This document shows, piece by piece, positions 23,329-34,529 of a stretch of 64,000 bases of DNA. A program made the translations under genes and the position numbers. The DNA is from Cladorhizidae sp. MBARI D1340-BT2 (lineage: Eukaryota; Porifera; Demospongiae; Poecilosclerida; Cladorhizidae). The DNA is taken from contig JAQNBH010000009.1 in NCBI GenBank assembly GCA_028752905.1, forward strand, positions 26,706,370 through 26,770,369. Reading direction: 5' to 3'. How positions within the stretch are numbered: the first letter of the stretch is position 1; the number at the start of each line of letters is the position of its first letter. The notes under the pieces are model-generated. The model did no database searches and was not told where the DNA came from. It saw only the letters and a program-made list of their open reading frames with translations.

Positions 23329-24078
23329 GATTGTCGAGAAAGTCTGTGTAACAAACAATTCTAGCATAAAAAGCTATGGTCTCAGCAGTATACTTGGCTA
23401 TGTATATGCTACCTCCTGGCATCTCATCAGCTTATCCAGATGCTACTGCTCAACTTTACTGTTCTCTCCTGACATGTTCAAGACAGCAAAAACAGTAGCG
23501 CCTGATTGGCATATGAACAAACATGTGTGAGTCCACTATTGTGGCTTACCAGGGAACAATTCTTATGCCAGTGTGGACAGCAGGTCCCTAACCAGCTCCA
23601 AATATGTAGGAACCAGCTTATTTTTGTGTGTGAACAGCTTGCTTTTACAAATGCCTAACCATCACAAATGCAACTGCGAAGAAATTACTCTACTATAGCT
23701 AAAGGATCCCAAAATCTAGAACGATCTGTAGTGACTTACCAAGGATGGAAAAATTAACTCAGTATGCAGAACAGGATGTAAAAGATAAAACAGTTAGAGA
23801 GAAATAATTTCATGAACTGTACAACCTAATACCTTTTTTTACGATATCTATTTCTGGTGCTCCTCTCCCTTAAGTATTTCTTTAACTCTTCACTTGTATT
23901 ACAATTAGTTTTTATAATTAAGTACTTCTTTTCCAGCAGTCACTGATAGTAAGCAGCTCCATTTAACAACATGTATGCAGAGTGTATGCATACTTTTTAT
24001 GATGTAACTGTCAACTCACTGATTATAGATGTATACAATAACCAAAAGACACACTTTTCGTGATAGGACTTGATATAG

Positions 24079-24543
24079 GCAGAGCAACGTAAACGTGACC
24101 GTGCTACTGAAAACCGAAAGCGACTCGAAGGTGAGCTTCATACTGATGATCAAAGAACCAGTTTAATCTGAGTTTTTCAATAGTGGAGTTGGAGAGCTCT
24201 CAAAGAGTCCTTGATAGAAGCAACTTTCAGAGAGCTCTCAAAGTGTCGTTGATCTGAAGGAAGAACTTTCAGAGAGCTCTCAAAGTGTCATTGATCTGAA
24301 GGAAGAACTTTCAGAGAGCTCTCAAAGTGTTCATTGATCTGAAAGAGCAACTTTCAAAGAACTCTCAAAGTATCGTTGATCTGAAGAAGCAAATTTTAGA
24401 GAGCTCTCAAAGTGTCACTGATCTGAAGGAAGAACTTTCAGAGAGCTCTCAAAATGTCGTTGATCTGAAGGAGCAAGTTTCGGAGAACTCTCACACTATC
24501 ACTGATCTGAAGAAGGACTTGATTCACTATGAATCAAGATGTG
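24079..24543 (+). CDS. Two exons of a coiled-coil protein with a 14-residue repeat
   Basis: Exon 24079-24130 (acceptor TATAG, donor GTGAGC) encodes a charged helix, EQRKRDRATENRKRLE. A 53-bp intron follows. Exon 24184-24543 (acceptor CAATAG, donor GTAAGC) continues in phase with VELESSQ and then eight copies of a 42-bp unit encoding ESSQSVVDLKEELS. Fourteen residues equal two heptads, with V, L and L at spacings that suit a coiled coil. Copy 1 lacks four bases and copy 4 has one extra T, so the frame is broken between them and restored after copy 4. The continuous 3' frame is 24327-24602. Either the copy is damaged or the assembly has an error in the array. Function unknown. Confidence 0.45.
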
Positions 24544-27500
24544 GTAAGCAATCATACTATATATGGCATGGTGTCCAGACATTTATTTCTGTATGTGCAT
24601 AACATGGATATGTGGGAGGTGATGGCCACAAGCGTGCATGGCAGGATTTTGTTTCTGCTCATGTCTGTTTGTGCATTTGTATGTATGACTGTCTCGGAGG
24701 ATCATTGCAAAACTTGGTAGGCAGATTATTAAGTATGTATCATCATTCAATTTTGAAGAGTCATGATCAATGGGGACGGCCCATTATGCTGCTTTTCATA
24801 AGTAATATCTGAGGAAAGACTTGTTTCAAGTGCATAATTATGACTAACATCTTTTTTATATGTTGCCTGTTGACCTGTCTGTTCATTTTCCATGTGAGTA
24901 TGCTATTCATTTGGAACTGGGGTAAAAAATTATTTTTAGCATTCATAAAAAGATTTGCATAAAATTATATCTTAGAGAATCGTGCTTAAAGCTTACATAT
25001 ATGTTCAAACAATTTACATTACTGTAATTATATACTGCAAGCCCATGGGCAATTAAAACCTGAGATTTGTATTGTGGGTGTCCAATCCATATCTTCTGAT
25101 CGAAATACAACTCTGGGAATCTTGATGCACTTGTCATGGTACCACTCCCCACATTTTGAACATTCTGCCATCCTACTTTTGTTCCATGGCATTCGGCAGA
25201 CGCAGTACAGTTCGATTGTTTGAAATGGTTCGATTGCCGGAGAGAGGTTTGTAACAGTTTTACCAGGAAAAGGTAGCATTTTACGTGACTCGAAACAATT
25301 TACGAGGTGACATCTCATTTTGGAGATATCTTTGGCTGGATCTTCACCATAACAGAGGGCTACTGCACAAGCAATAGCAAAAACTCCACAGTCATTACCA
25401 TTGGTCTGCTGCTGAATGTTCATAAACCTTGCTGTGATCGTTTTATTCCTTGAAAATACAAGTGCAGCTATCTGTTCAGAAGTTGATTGAGGCAAACGAT
25501 TGTAAAGACTATCATATACCTTAACTTCACTATTATCTTCCTTGCTCAGCTCAATGCAGATCCAGTGGTTGTTTTGACTGTTCAAAATCTAGACTGCATG
25601 ACTCTGAATAACGTCAGTGCTAAGATTAGAGACCACAGTAGTAGCTTGCAATCCATTGATGGAGAGAAGTACTTTTTTGAGAAGTTTCTGAGAGGCATAC
25701 ATATGGGAATCCACTAACCAGTTTCCATTAAGAATCATGTCACAATCTTCTACTAGGTCTGGGATCCACATTGGTGGGACTGTTATATCAGGGTAGTGAT
25801 CAACAATAACTAGTCCAGGCTTTCTATCATCACTGACAGAACTATCTAGAAGTTCAACATCATCGTAATTTTTTTGGTCTTTAGTAGCTCTACTGACAGT
25901 ACCACCCACAACACTACTATCAGGCTTGGATCCACTTACAGAACTACATACAAGTTTGACATCATCGACAACTTTTGTTTCCACAGGTAAGCCAGTAGCT
26001 CTGGTGATGGCACTACCCACAAACAACACCATCATGGAATCCTTTCTTGACACTGTTAAAGCAAGGTAATCCAGTATGACATCTTTTGGTGCACAACTTT
26101 CTGGCTTTCTTACAAGAGCAATGAGAGTTTTTGCATCCACCTTTGCAACCACATGAGTTACCATAATAGGCATTCTTAGGGTTAAAGAGCAGTGCAGTTT
26201 CTCGTAGAGACAAAAAGGATTCCATTTTCCAGTCATTTGGTGAAAGCTCGACTTTGCCAGAATACCGCTCAAGTTGTCCATCATAAGCACAGTTTTTCAA
26301 TACCCCATATTGACAACGTAGGCGATACACAGGTCTCTTGGTACCAGAGACAACAACTATTACACATGGTATCCGTCGAAAATCAGTTGATGCTCTGTCG
26401 ATTCGTGGGATTTGAATGCTGACTAAATCCCCAACAGCAAATGATTCAACAGCATGGCGTTTCCGTTTACTGTATTGTTTCACCATTCTTTCAGCATTCA
26501 ATCGATAGTTTCTATCAGCTTCCTTTCTTCGTTTGCTATGCTTTTGGCTTGTTGCCAATGGAGTACCTGAAGAAATATTTTTAATAAAATGTTTATTACA
26601 TCATCAAAATGTTATATAATGGGATTGCTAAAAGTAATTTACTTATGTTTTCACTCTCAAGTCTCAACACAAGGAAAGCTCTGTGCAATGTTTATTTGGT
26701 ATTAAAATAGAATGTCTAAAATTGTTTTACTCTCCATTATACTGACCCTGGATTAGAAATATTAAAAGGTCTAAAATTGTTTTACTTTGCTTATTTCTGA
26801 TATCAATCTCTGTGCAATGAGGTTCACTACAGTGAGGGACAGATGGTGAGGAGTGTTCAGCAGAGCTTGGATCATCTGAACAAGGTAGAGGAGTAGAACT
26901 TTTGTCTGCTGATACATGTTCCATAGGCTCAGTTTCATTGATCAAGTCTGCGATATCTTCCTCCATTACTGACCCTAGATTAGTACCTGGAAATACACCG
27001 CTATGTGGTGGTTGTCCGTATCCCAATTCGTATGGAGTACACTTCATGGTTTCATGAACACATGTATTCAGTTGATCTAGTAGTATACACACACACACCA
27101 AAAAAAGCAGAGATGACCAAGTATGTGAAGTTCATGCTGCCATCAGGATGCCCATATTAGTACTACAATGGCTGTACCAAACACTCATCTATAACCTATC
27201 AATCACCATTACCATGAAAAGTTCAGCTAGATTACATATTTATGGTATCTTCTTTTATAGTATCATACAGTCACCAATTATAGTTGTTTATGAATCACTA
27301 TTGTTTATGAAACACTATTATGAAAATCAAACATACACTGAATTTCAGGTAACCAATGTGACCATGCCATATCACATTCATTCTGTTCAAACCGACATGC
27401 AAGAAGTTCTTCAACTTTAGCATTTGCACGTTCCACTAGACCCTGTGATTAAGGGTGTCTTGGTCGACCGTTTATGATGGTGGCTTTCCCCGGCCAGGTC

Positions 27501-27559
27501 TTCACCAGTTTGTCTATGATATGATTGACAAATTCTCTTCCGTTATCAGATTGAAATAT

Positions 27560-27621
27560 CTATACATAGGAACACTCAAGCATGCTGTAAACATTAATAA
27601 TCAATTATGGGTCACACAAAC
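27560..27621 (-). other. 62-bp intron in the integrase core
   Basis: Donor GTTTGT after FGVPK, acceptor TATAG before IFQSDNGREF; phase 0. Its removal places the second catalytic Asp at the expected distance. Confidence 0.7.
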
Positions 27622-27792
27622 CTTGGGAACACCGAAATATGCAAAAACACGACTGGACAAGTTTTTAGCCACCTCAATTGCACTCTTGTGCTCATGAGCA
27701 AACAGTACATGGAATTTGGACCAATTATACAAGTAGTGGCCAATCCAGTTATGGCGGTCGTCTGGTCTATGTCGCATGTCAATCAAATCCAC

Positions 27793-27842
27793 CTAAATAA
27801 GACAATACTAAATACCAACATATTTGGTACTAATAATATTAC
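27793..27842 (-). other. 50-bp intron before the integrase core
   Basis: Donor GTAATA after ITRGQ, acceptor TTTAG before VDLIDMRH; phase 0. Introns this short are typical of compact invertebrate genes. Confidence 0.7.
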
Positions 27843-29479
27843 CTGTCCTCGAGTGATAAACCCAGAAGAAATGATAGGTTTAAGTGGGGCACTGTTGGTT
27901 TGTGGCTTCTGAAGGTTACACACATTACATATTTGAACGTACTTCTCCACAACAGATCTTGGTAGACACGCATAGTTCGAAGAAATCTAGAGGGAGTATG
28001 GTGAAGACAGAGAATTGAATTACCAGCATTTTGCATTGATAACCAAAACAGATCACTATTATAAAATGTCGCTGGTTGTTTACCACATACTAAAACAACA
28101 GGATTAACCCATGGGTATTTAGATATTCAACATTAAAAAGCTGAGAGGTGTATGCTTGCTCTATCTAGTGGATGAAACGGACAATGTAAATCTAAATGCA
28201 CACACCCATGTTTTTGCTACTATTAAAAGGATGTAGGTCAAACCGATATAAAATAGGAAATGGGTGCAACATAAGGATTCATAACATCCAAACGTCAACA
28301 TACTTCATAGCGAGTGTTTTATTGTGTCCAAAATGTAACTTCCTGTGTGTTCCAATTTTTAACTAAAAGTCAATTGGAGGTTACTACAATAGTAGTGTTT
28401 TACTCATATGCTACGCTGCACAGTCCTTGGACTCAATTGAATTTGGATATGACAAATTGTATGTTTGCACTTACCAAAACCATATAAAAGTTAGAGGTAG
28501 CAACCTTATGTCAGGACCTCAATTCAAATATTCATGGACACCTGATTAAAAACATTTTATGGTTGACATGAGCAATACTCATATTATGCACAGCTTATAT
28601 AACTGACAGTCAGTCACAATTTTCAATCTCAGGTGCTATCTTTAGGTGTTCAACCAGTAGAGCTACACTGTACCTACAATATTTGAGTGCCAAAATGAGA
28701 GCATGCATCAAGGGCTACATTTCAAACACAAGATCACATGCATAGAATCTGTTTTTATATAGAAATGATAGACATTCTGTACCTCGGCTAGAGTCTTTTC
28801 ATAGCCCATATGAACTTGAACATCACAGTGCACTCTATTCAAAATAGTATGAAACTCTTCAATGTAAACCACTCTCCGATAATGTCCAAGGATGGAGGAG
28901 TCATTCTCATCCTGAAAAAAGATTAGATTAAAACGACACTGTATAACTGCGATTCAGTAAAGGGTCTGGCTCATGACGCGAATGGCTACTGGATTTCGAT
29001 CAATTAAACCAAGTTTTGTCTTTGTTATTATCATCCAGGCCTTCAAATAGATTGGCACTTGACTTGTGGCTTTAAACTTATAAAATAAGGAGACCTGTCT
29101 AACAACAAAATATGTCTCACAAAATATATCACTGGCTATTTGGGTTGAATCATACCTTTTCTTTCCTGGTATACAAAGTACATCCTTAAGCCCAAGAGCA
29201 GGGTACTCGAAAAGTTTTAAAAAAAATTGTTTCACCCAAAAATTGAATTTAGAATCACTGTTCGCCATCTCCCCTTTCAGAAATTTGACAACAGCTTGTC
29301 CCTTTGTTCTTGATATGGTTTTGCTTCCAAGGTTCCTTCCAGAAAGAAAGGTTTGCAGAAGACAATCATCATAGGCATTCTCTCCTTCCATTTCTCCTTC
29401 CTACAACCTCTTCCCACGTGGGAGCAAACTTGATTCGATCTGATTGGTGATCAGGAATTGGCTTTCGCGATCCTAGGAT

Positions 29480-32400
29480 TGAGCAAATTCCAGGTTTGCG
29501 GATAACATATATATTGTAATTGGCGAGATGCAACAATTGCCTTCAAGCAGAATATAGAAAGGCAGTGCCACAAGTGTTCTGTGGAGTAGGTACTGACACA
29601 ATGGTCCGGGCATTGTGGTAATAAATATTATTAACCCTGTGCATTTATACTTTGAGACATCAGCAAAACGTTGTCTCAATGTTTACAAAAATGCCTATGA
29701 TCAAATTTTTTTACAAAATATAATGCTCTCTTGCTTTATGGTTAGTGTAAGTAGATCTTCATTATCTTTCATGCAATTAGAGATAGTTCTTGTAGCATTG
29801 GTTGCACACATCACAAGAATCAATATTTGCATAATACTTACAGGTCCCCAGCATCCTTCTCTGTATACTCAAGTCATTATTCTCAATGGCTCATCCAAAC
29901 ACTGATGATGGATGTAGTGTTCTATTTTTTACAAGCTAGCATGCTTAATTATAAATTTTTTTACTGCTTATATCTTGGAATCATCTTCCCTCATAAACTT
30001 CAGCAACTTATAAGAATTCCTATCACTATGGTCGTTGTGGCTGCTGATTCCAAATCCCTGTCTAGGAAAGAATTCGAGGAATGATGGTTTAGTAGCCATT
30101 GCTAAGAACTGCTACATGTCACTTAAATTGCATGTTGTTGTGCAGGTAGCTAATACTACACAGAATGCTTGTGATACTGCATCTGTTTATGCTGCTTGTA
30201 GTAAACTATTGCATTTCCATATACATAACTACAAGTAATAATTACCTACCTGACTGTATGCTTGCATAAAGATATAAATATTATCCAGTTAGCAATTCCA
30301 TTCTTATTTACATAGCATTAGAGATGCAAGCCTTCATGGACTATCCTTGTCACAACTGTCAAGCAAAAATAACAGGGCACCCGACCTTCAAAATTAAGCC
30401 ACTGCTACGAAAGGAACTAAGTCGTCTGGAATTATCCTAACACTGTCTTTTTCAAAAAGGTTGCTTGGGCCAAAATATTAACTTGGTTGTGAGGCTCGTT
30501 ATGGAAAGGCAAGGATCCAGTTCTAGTAGAAGCACTAGAAACATGTTAAGCAATATTGCCAGCCATATTAAAACACAAACACAGAATCTCCGACTACTTG
30601 TACCATTCATTGCGCTGCCTGGCACCAGAATGTTAGCAGTTGAATCGGAATGGACTTCCCTGGCTGCTGGGGAGCCACTCTCGAGAGCCTGAACTGAAGC
30701 CAAGACCACCAAGATCACCATAATTTTTGGTATTCAGTTATTTATCACAACCTTTTTTAAATAGAAAGCTAAAGTTTGTACTTGTCATCAATAGGAGCTT
30801 CTAGCCCTAGATACCTACTACTCTAATGCCCTAGCAGTTTTAGAACTTCTATAACTTTTGACCAACATCAGATGAAGAATTGCCAAGAAATATATATATA
30901 CCATGAGATGTGTTTTTTAACTCTCATTTTTCTCAGCTAATGTTCATTGTGTATCAGTGTAAAGTTAAACAGAAACTTGGAGCTCTGGAGACTGATAATA
31001 TATTTAGGATGTATGTGGTGAAAAATGGAAATCATTGACTTCTTTTAATATCATGTAATTCTGACAGTTTGTCCACCTGTTCTTTATATATGTACGCACT
31101 TTATTATTTAGAGGACCACGATACAGCTGTGATTTATTATCCCTACATATATAGTATGAATGCATTCTTGATTTATATTTTGTTTACTGTAACTTTAGAC
31201 CCTGGATTGCCTACAAGTGCTGGTACAAATATTGGGACATCAGAGGTCTTCCATTCAAAAGATCTATAGAGGTGGATACTCTATTGTTGTATTTTCTTGA
31301 TTTAATGAATGTTTTATTTTTGAGACTCCTTCCTTCCTTGATGAACAAGCCAGTGAGAATCTCGGTAGGTGTAACTTAGTTTGGAATACTGGATTTATTC
31401 AATCTGTTTATTTTTCCATGTGGATAATTTTTACACAAATTGACTATTTTTCTCAGCTCATGTTCAAAGATGTCAGTCAAGAAAGTAGGATTACTCTGAC
31501 AATTTTTACATATGCTCTGCAAAAATATTGTTTAAATGGGCAAGCACTCTTTTAAAACACAATGGGAAAAGTAGGTCCTAAAACTACACAACTCTAGTAT
31601 GGCACCAAACATTGATTGAATTAGCTTAGTATGCACACAGTATAAACGCATTCTAAAATGTCCCATTTTTTATCCAGGATTACCTACAAATGATGTTCCA
31701 ACATTTGGCCTCTCAGGAGATGGTCTTCCAGCCATACATGTGAGCCAATAGCTCTATCCTTGACTGGTGAGCAAGCCTATGAAATTCCTGGTATGTTTGG
31801 AGTACTGTTTAGATGAGGTGTTTATGACAAAATTCTCTCGGAACAAATAAAAAAATTTGTAATGTCATTGTCCTAATAATGTATAGGATAGCTTGATTAG
31901 AACATCTGTGAGATTTACATCAATATGAATACATGCTGAGAAATATGTCATATGAAAGATTGTGTCTATTGATAACCAATTTTTCTCAGATCATCTCACA
32001 AACATTAAATTTGCACTTCAGTTTGCATAGGAACATAGTCAGCACCTTCCACATTACAAGTATCCACTATGCAATTTTCTCTGATGACTGGATGCTTGTA
32101 GCGACCGCCCAGTGCATCATAGTATGTGACAGATAGCAAAGATAGAAGGAAAGTTAGCAATAAAAATCCATTGGTTGACTTTGTTGAACCTGAAGTCGAC
32201 TACTTGATAGTTTTAATCAATGAGGGGATCAATAATGCCTTAGCTAAAGTAGAGGCACCAGCTAGACATTAAAATAACCAGCAAATCCTCACCTAGGGCT
32301 AACTAACCTCTAACTTTATTGCAATGGTAACACAACCAGCAAATCCTCACCTAGAGCTAACTAACTTCTATCTTCATTGCAATGGTAACACAGGGTGTGC

Positions 32401-33700
32401 ATTTTACAATCAACATTCAAATTTCATAATTCAAGCACCCACCTTAGATGTTCAAGGCGAGTGAGTAGTTCGACTCCCTTTATTTCCCTTAGGGTAGGTA
32501 TGTATCTTTATAGCCAGGTATTGCACTGGTACTCTCTATATTAAATGGAGGTTGATATTAAAAAATCATGTCTTAGCTCTAACTTATTTAAGCAGTTTCT
32601 TAGCATCCTGATGGTGGTTTCTTCCTCAAAAAGGAATTCCAGCTTACCATGATACTTCACTATGATAGTGCCTGGTGGACATTTTAAAAAATCCAGGAAA
32701 TTTATTTTAAGTCTATCCATAACAAACTAAAATTGTTAAAGAACATAAACACAATAATTTGAATTGTATGTGTGGAGCTAATCTGAGAGCTGAATCAGCA
32801 GCTACATGCTCTAGCCTCCTACTGCTCTACAGCTGTAGCATTTTAGAACTTGTATAATTTTTTCCAACATTCTGATGAAGAAGTTCCGATAAATATAGTG
32901 TATAAGATGTAGTCAGCTTGTGTTCATTGTGTATTGGTGTAAAGTTAAAACAGCTCTGGGCAGAGAGTGTGTTACAATGGAGGTAGGTGAAAGTTGGAAG
33001 ACATTCATCTCCTTTCAAAGTCTTATAATATTGACAGTTTTTCCACTTATTCTTTATAAATGCACTGTACTTTGTTGATTATTGTGCCACCAAGAATAAG
33101 CTCTGATTTATTGTCCCTACATAGTATGAATACATTCTTGATATATACTCAAACTTTAGATCCTGGATTGCCTATAAGTGGTGGTCCAAAACTTAGGACA
33201 TCAGGTCTTCCATCACCACCATCCAGACATGTGAGCCAATACTCTATCGTAGTGTTTGCTTGCTTAATTTTAAAGTGATTGTTTTAACTTTCAGACTCAA
33301 TCCTTTTCTGGTGAACAAGTCTATGAAAATCCTGGTATGTGAATACTGAGAGGTTCATGTTATTTTACATATTTTAGATTTTAGGTACTGTTAACAAATT
33401 AATTCCCTTGACATAAGTAGCCTAATACTCTACATGTCTAGCTTATTTAAAACACTAATGTTTTTACGTCAATATGATGAACACATGCCGAGAATGAAAG
33501 GTTTGTGTCTCTTCAGTCTGTGTATGCAACATAATTGTGCTTTGTAAGTAACAAATGCTCACAATAGAGTGTGCTCTGATGTATGATTTGAGTTGGTGTG
33601 TGTAGTGATCGCCCAGTGCATAATATCCTGTGACAAATAACAATGAAAGGAGACAAGTAGGGATGTAGATACATTGGTAGTGTGGCAGAGCCAGAGAGAC
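29480..33700. repeat. Segmental duplication, copy 1 (partner 46960-51500)
   Basis: Both segments start with TATATATTGTAATT and GTGCCACAAGTGTTCTGTGG (29510-29590 and 46970-47045). They share 29890-30240 with 47400-47770 and 30330-30720 with 47880-48230, and then carry the same A and B exons. The order and orientation are the same, so this is a diverged tandem or local duplication of about 4 kb that includes the tyrosine-motif gene. Confidence 0.75.
31199..32272 (+). CDS. Tyrosine-motif exon-pair gene, copy 1 (3' exons)
   Basis: Exon A 31199-31271 (acceptor CTTTAG) encodes DPGLPTSAGTNIGTS with a 2-base insertion; exon B 31325-31364 encodes TPSFLDEQASENLG. A second A 31678-31739 encodes GLPTNDVPTFGLSGDGLPAI, and a second B 31751-31790 encodes ALSLTGEQAYEIPG. 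A terminal exon, 32133-32272, is acidic (NKNPLVDFVEPEVDYLIV) and ends TAA. Phases are consistent: A enters at phase 1 and leaves at phase 0; B enters at 0 and leaves at 1. The intron between the second A and B has shrunk to 11 bases (GTGAGCCAATA), so this copy cannot splice normally. Tyr-Glu-Ile-Pro resembles SH2-binding cytoplasmic motifs; that is inference. The N-terminal exons are not identified. Confidence 0.5.
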
Positions 33701-34523
33701 AAGTGCATTAGTACAATACTAACCAGCTGTATGTGGGCATGTAGTAAAAATTAGTTAGCTACTGGCATGCTATAACATGTATAATACCATGTATTTACCT
33801 GTAGTCTTAGTAATGTATGATTATTCAAATTGTATGCATGTCAGAACAGTAGTCATAACAGCAGTCGGAGTAACTTGTGTGAGAACAGTTGAGTTGTTTT
33901 GTCTTTTGCTGTGTCTTCTATATCTTATTTATTTATCCTCTTAATATATTTAAACCTATCTGAACTCTTAACACAGTCTAGCTAGTTGTCTAGAATTGTA
34001 CTAAGTTGAACATTTATTGAAGTTGAATAGCTATAGCAGTAGCCACTTGTTGAATAGACTGAACTCGGTTGGTTACAGGTAGACTTGGCTGAAACTTAAG
34101 TCGACCACTTTGAAGTTTTAAAGAAAGAGAGGATCAAGAACAACACTACTTAAGCGTTATTCATCTGGTAGTCATGATGACATTCACCTTCATTAGAAAT
34201 TTAACCCTCCCATCACCAGAGTGATTAATAAAAAAATACTACAAATGAATGCAAGGATTGTGTTGCAAGTTAATGTCTGATGGAGAGATGGACAATTACT
34301 TTTAGCATGATTACCAATACAGACAAAAATTTAATTCTTAGTATTATTGCAAGCCTAGATCACATTGCTTTAGGTATTCTACTACTCCAAGTGCAGGCCT
34401 AACACTATACACTGATCTGTAAATTATTGATGTCATAAAATTGTATTGCTTGTACTGTTATAGGTAGAAATATTGAAGCTTACAGATAGCAAAGGCTTGG
34501 AGGAGAAACCTCCTCGATATTGA
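33160..34523 (+). CDS. Tyrosine-motif exon-pair gene, copy 2
   Basis: Exon A 33160-33230 encodes PGLPISGGPKLRTSGLPSPP and SRH. Exon B 33295-33334 encodes TQSFSGEQVYENPG, with clean acceptor TTTCAG and donor GTATGT. The terminal-exon homologue near 33638 has lost its AG acceptor (GACAAA instead of GACAG). A candidate replacement terminal exon is 34486-34523, acceptor TTACAG, in phase, encoding DSKGLEEKPPRY and a TGA. All junctions of A, B and this terminal exon are in frame, so copy 2 is the best preserved. Upstream exons remain unknown. Confidence 0.5.
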
Positions 34524-34529
34524 GCACGA

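Larger units (their letters stand above)
25028..29391 (-). pseudogene. Integrase / CXC / Ulp1 protease / PHD element (Ginger- or KRBA2-like), copy B
   Basis: A seven-exon minus-strand model. Exon 1 starts at ATG 29391 (MEGENAYDDCLLQTFLSG, GLKDVLCIPGKK). Exon 2 is 28911-28783, exon 3 27986-27843, exon 4 27792-27622, exon 5 27559-27337, exon 6 27076-26747 and exon 7 26566-25028. Exons 2-7 join by GT-AG introns (796, 50, 62, 260, 180 bp) with matching phases. Domains: integrase H2C2 zinc site (RVHCDVQVHMGYEKTLAE, YVQICNVCNLQKP), integrase D,D,E core (VDLIDMRH, FQSDNGREF, GLVERANAKVEE), QYQLNTCVHETMKCTPYELG, a CXC cysteine cluster (CGCKGGCKNSHCSCKKARKL), Ulp1 (NNHWICIEL, VKVYDSLY, QQTNGNDCGVFAIA), and PHD (LYCVC, CSKCGEWYHDKC). 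Defects: TAA at 27449-27451 and TAG at 25589-25591, each where Gln is expected; a frame change near 26013-26055; exon 1 to 2 joins out of phase at the only good donor. The frame stop near 25028 is taken as the end. Confidence 0.8.

Noticed and set aside
30452..30721. Minus-strand 89-codon frame with a hydrophobic stretch, possible membrane protein, and its plus-strand overlap at 30465-30692
   Set aside because: The region is part of the duplicated block also at 48 kb, where neither frame is conserved.
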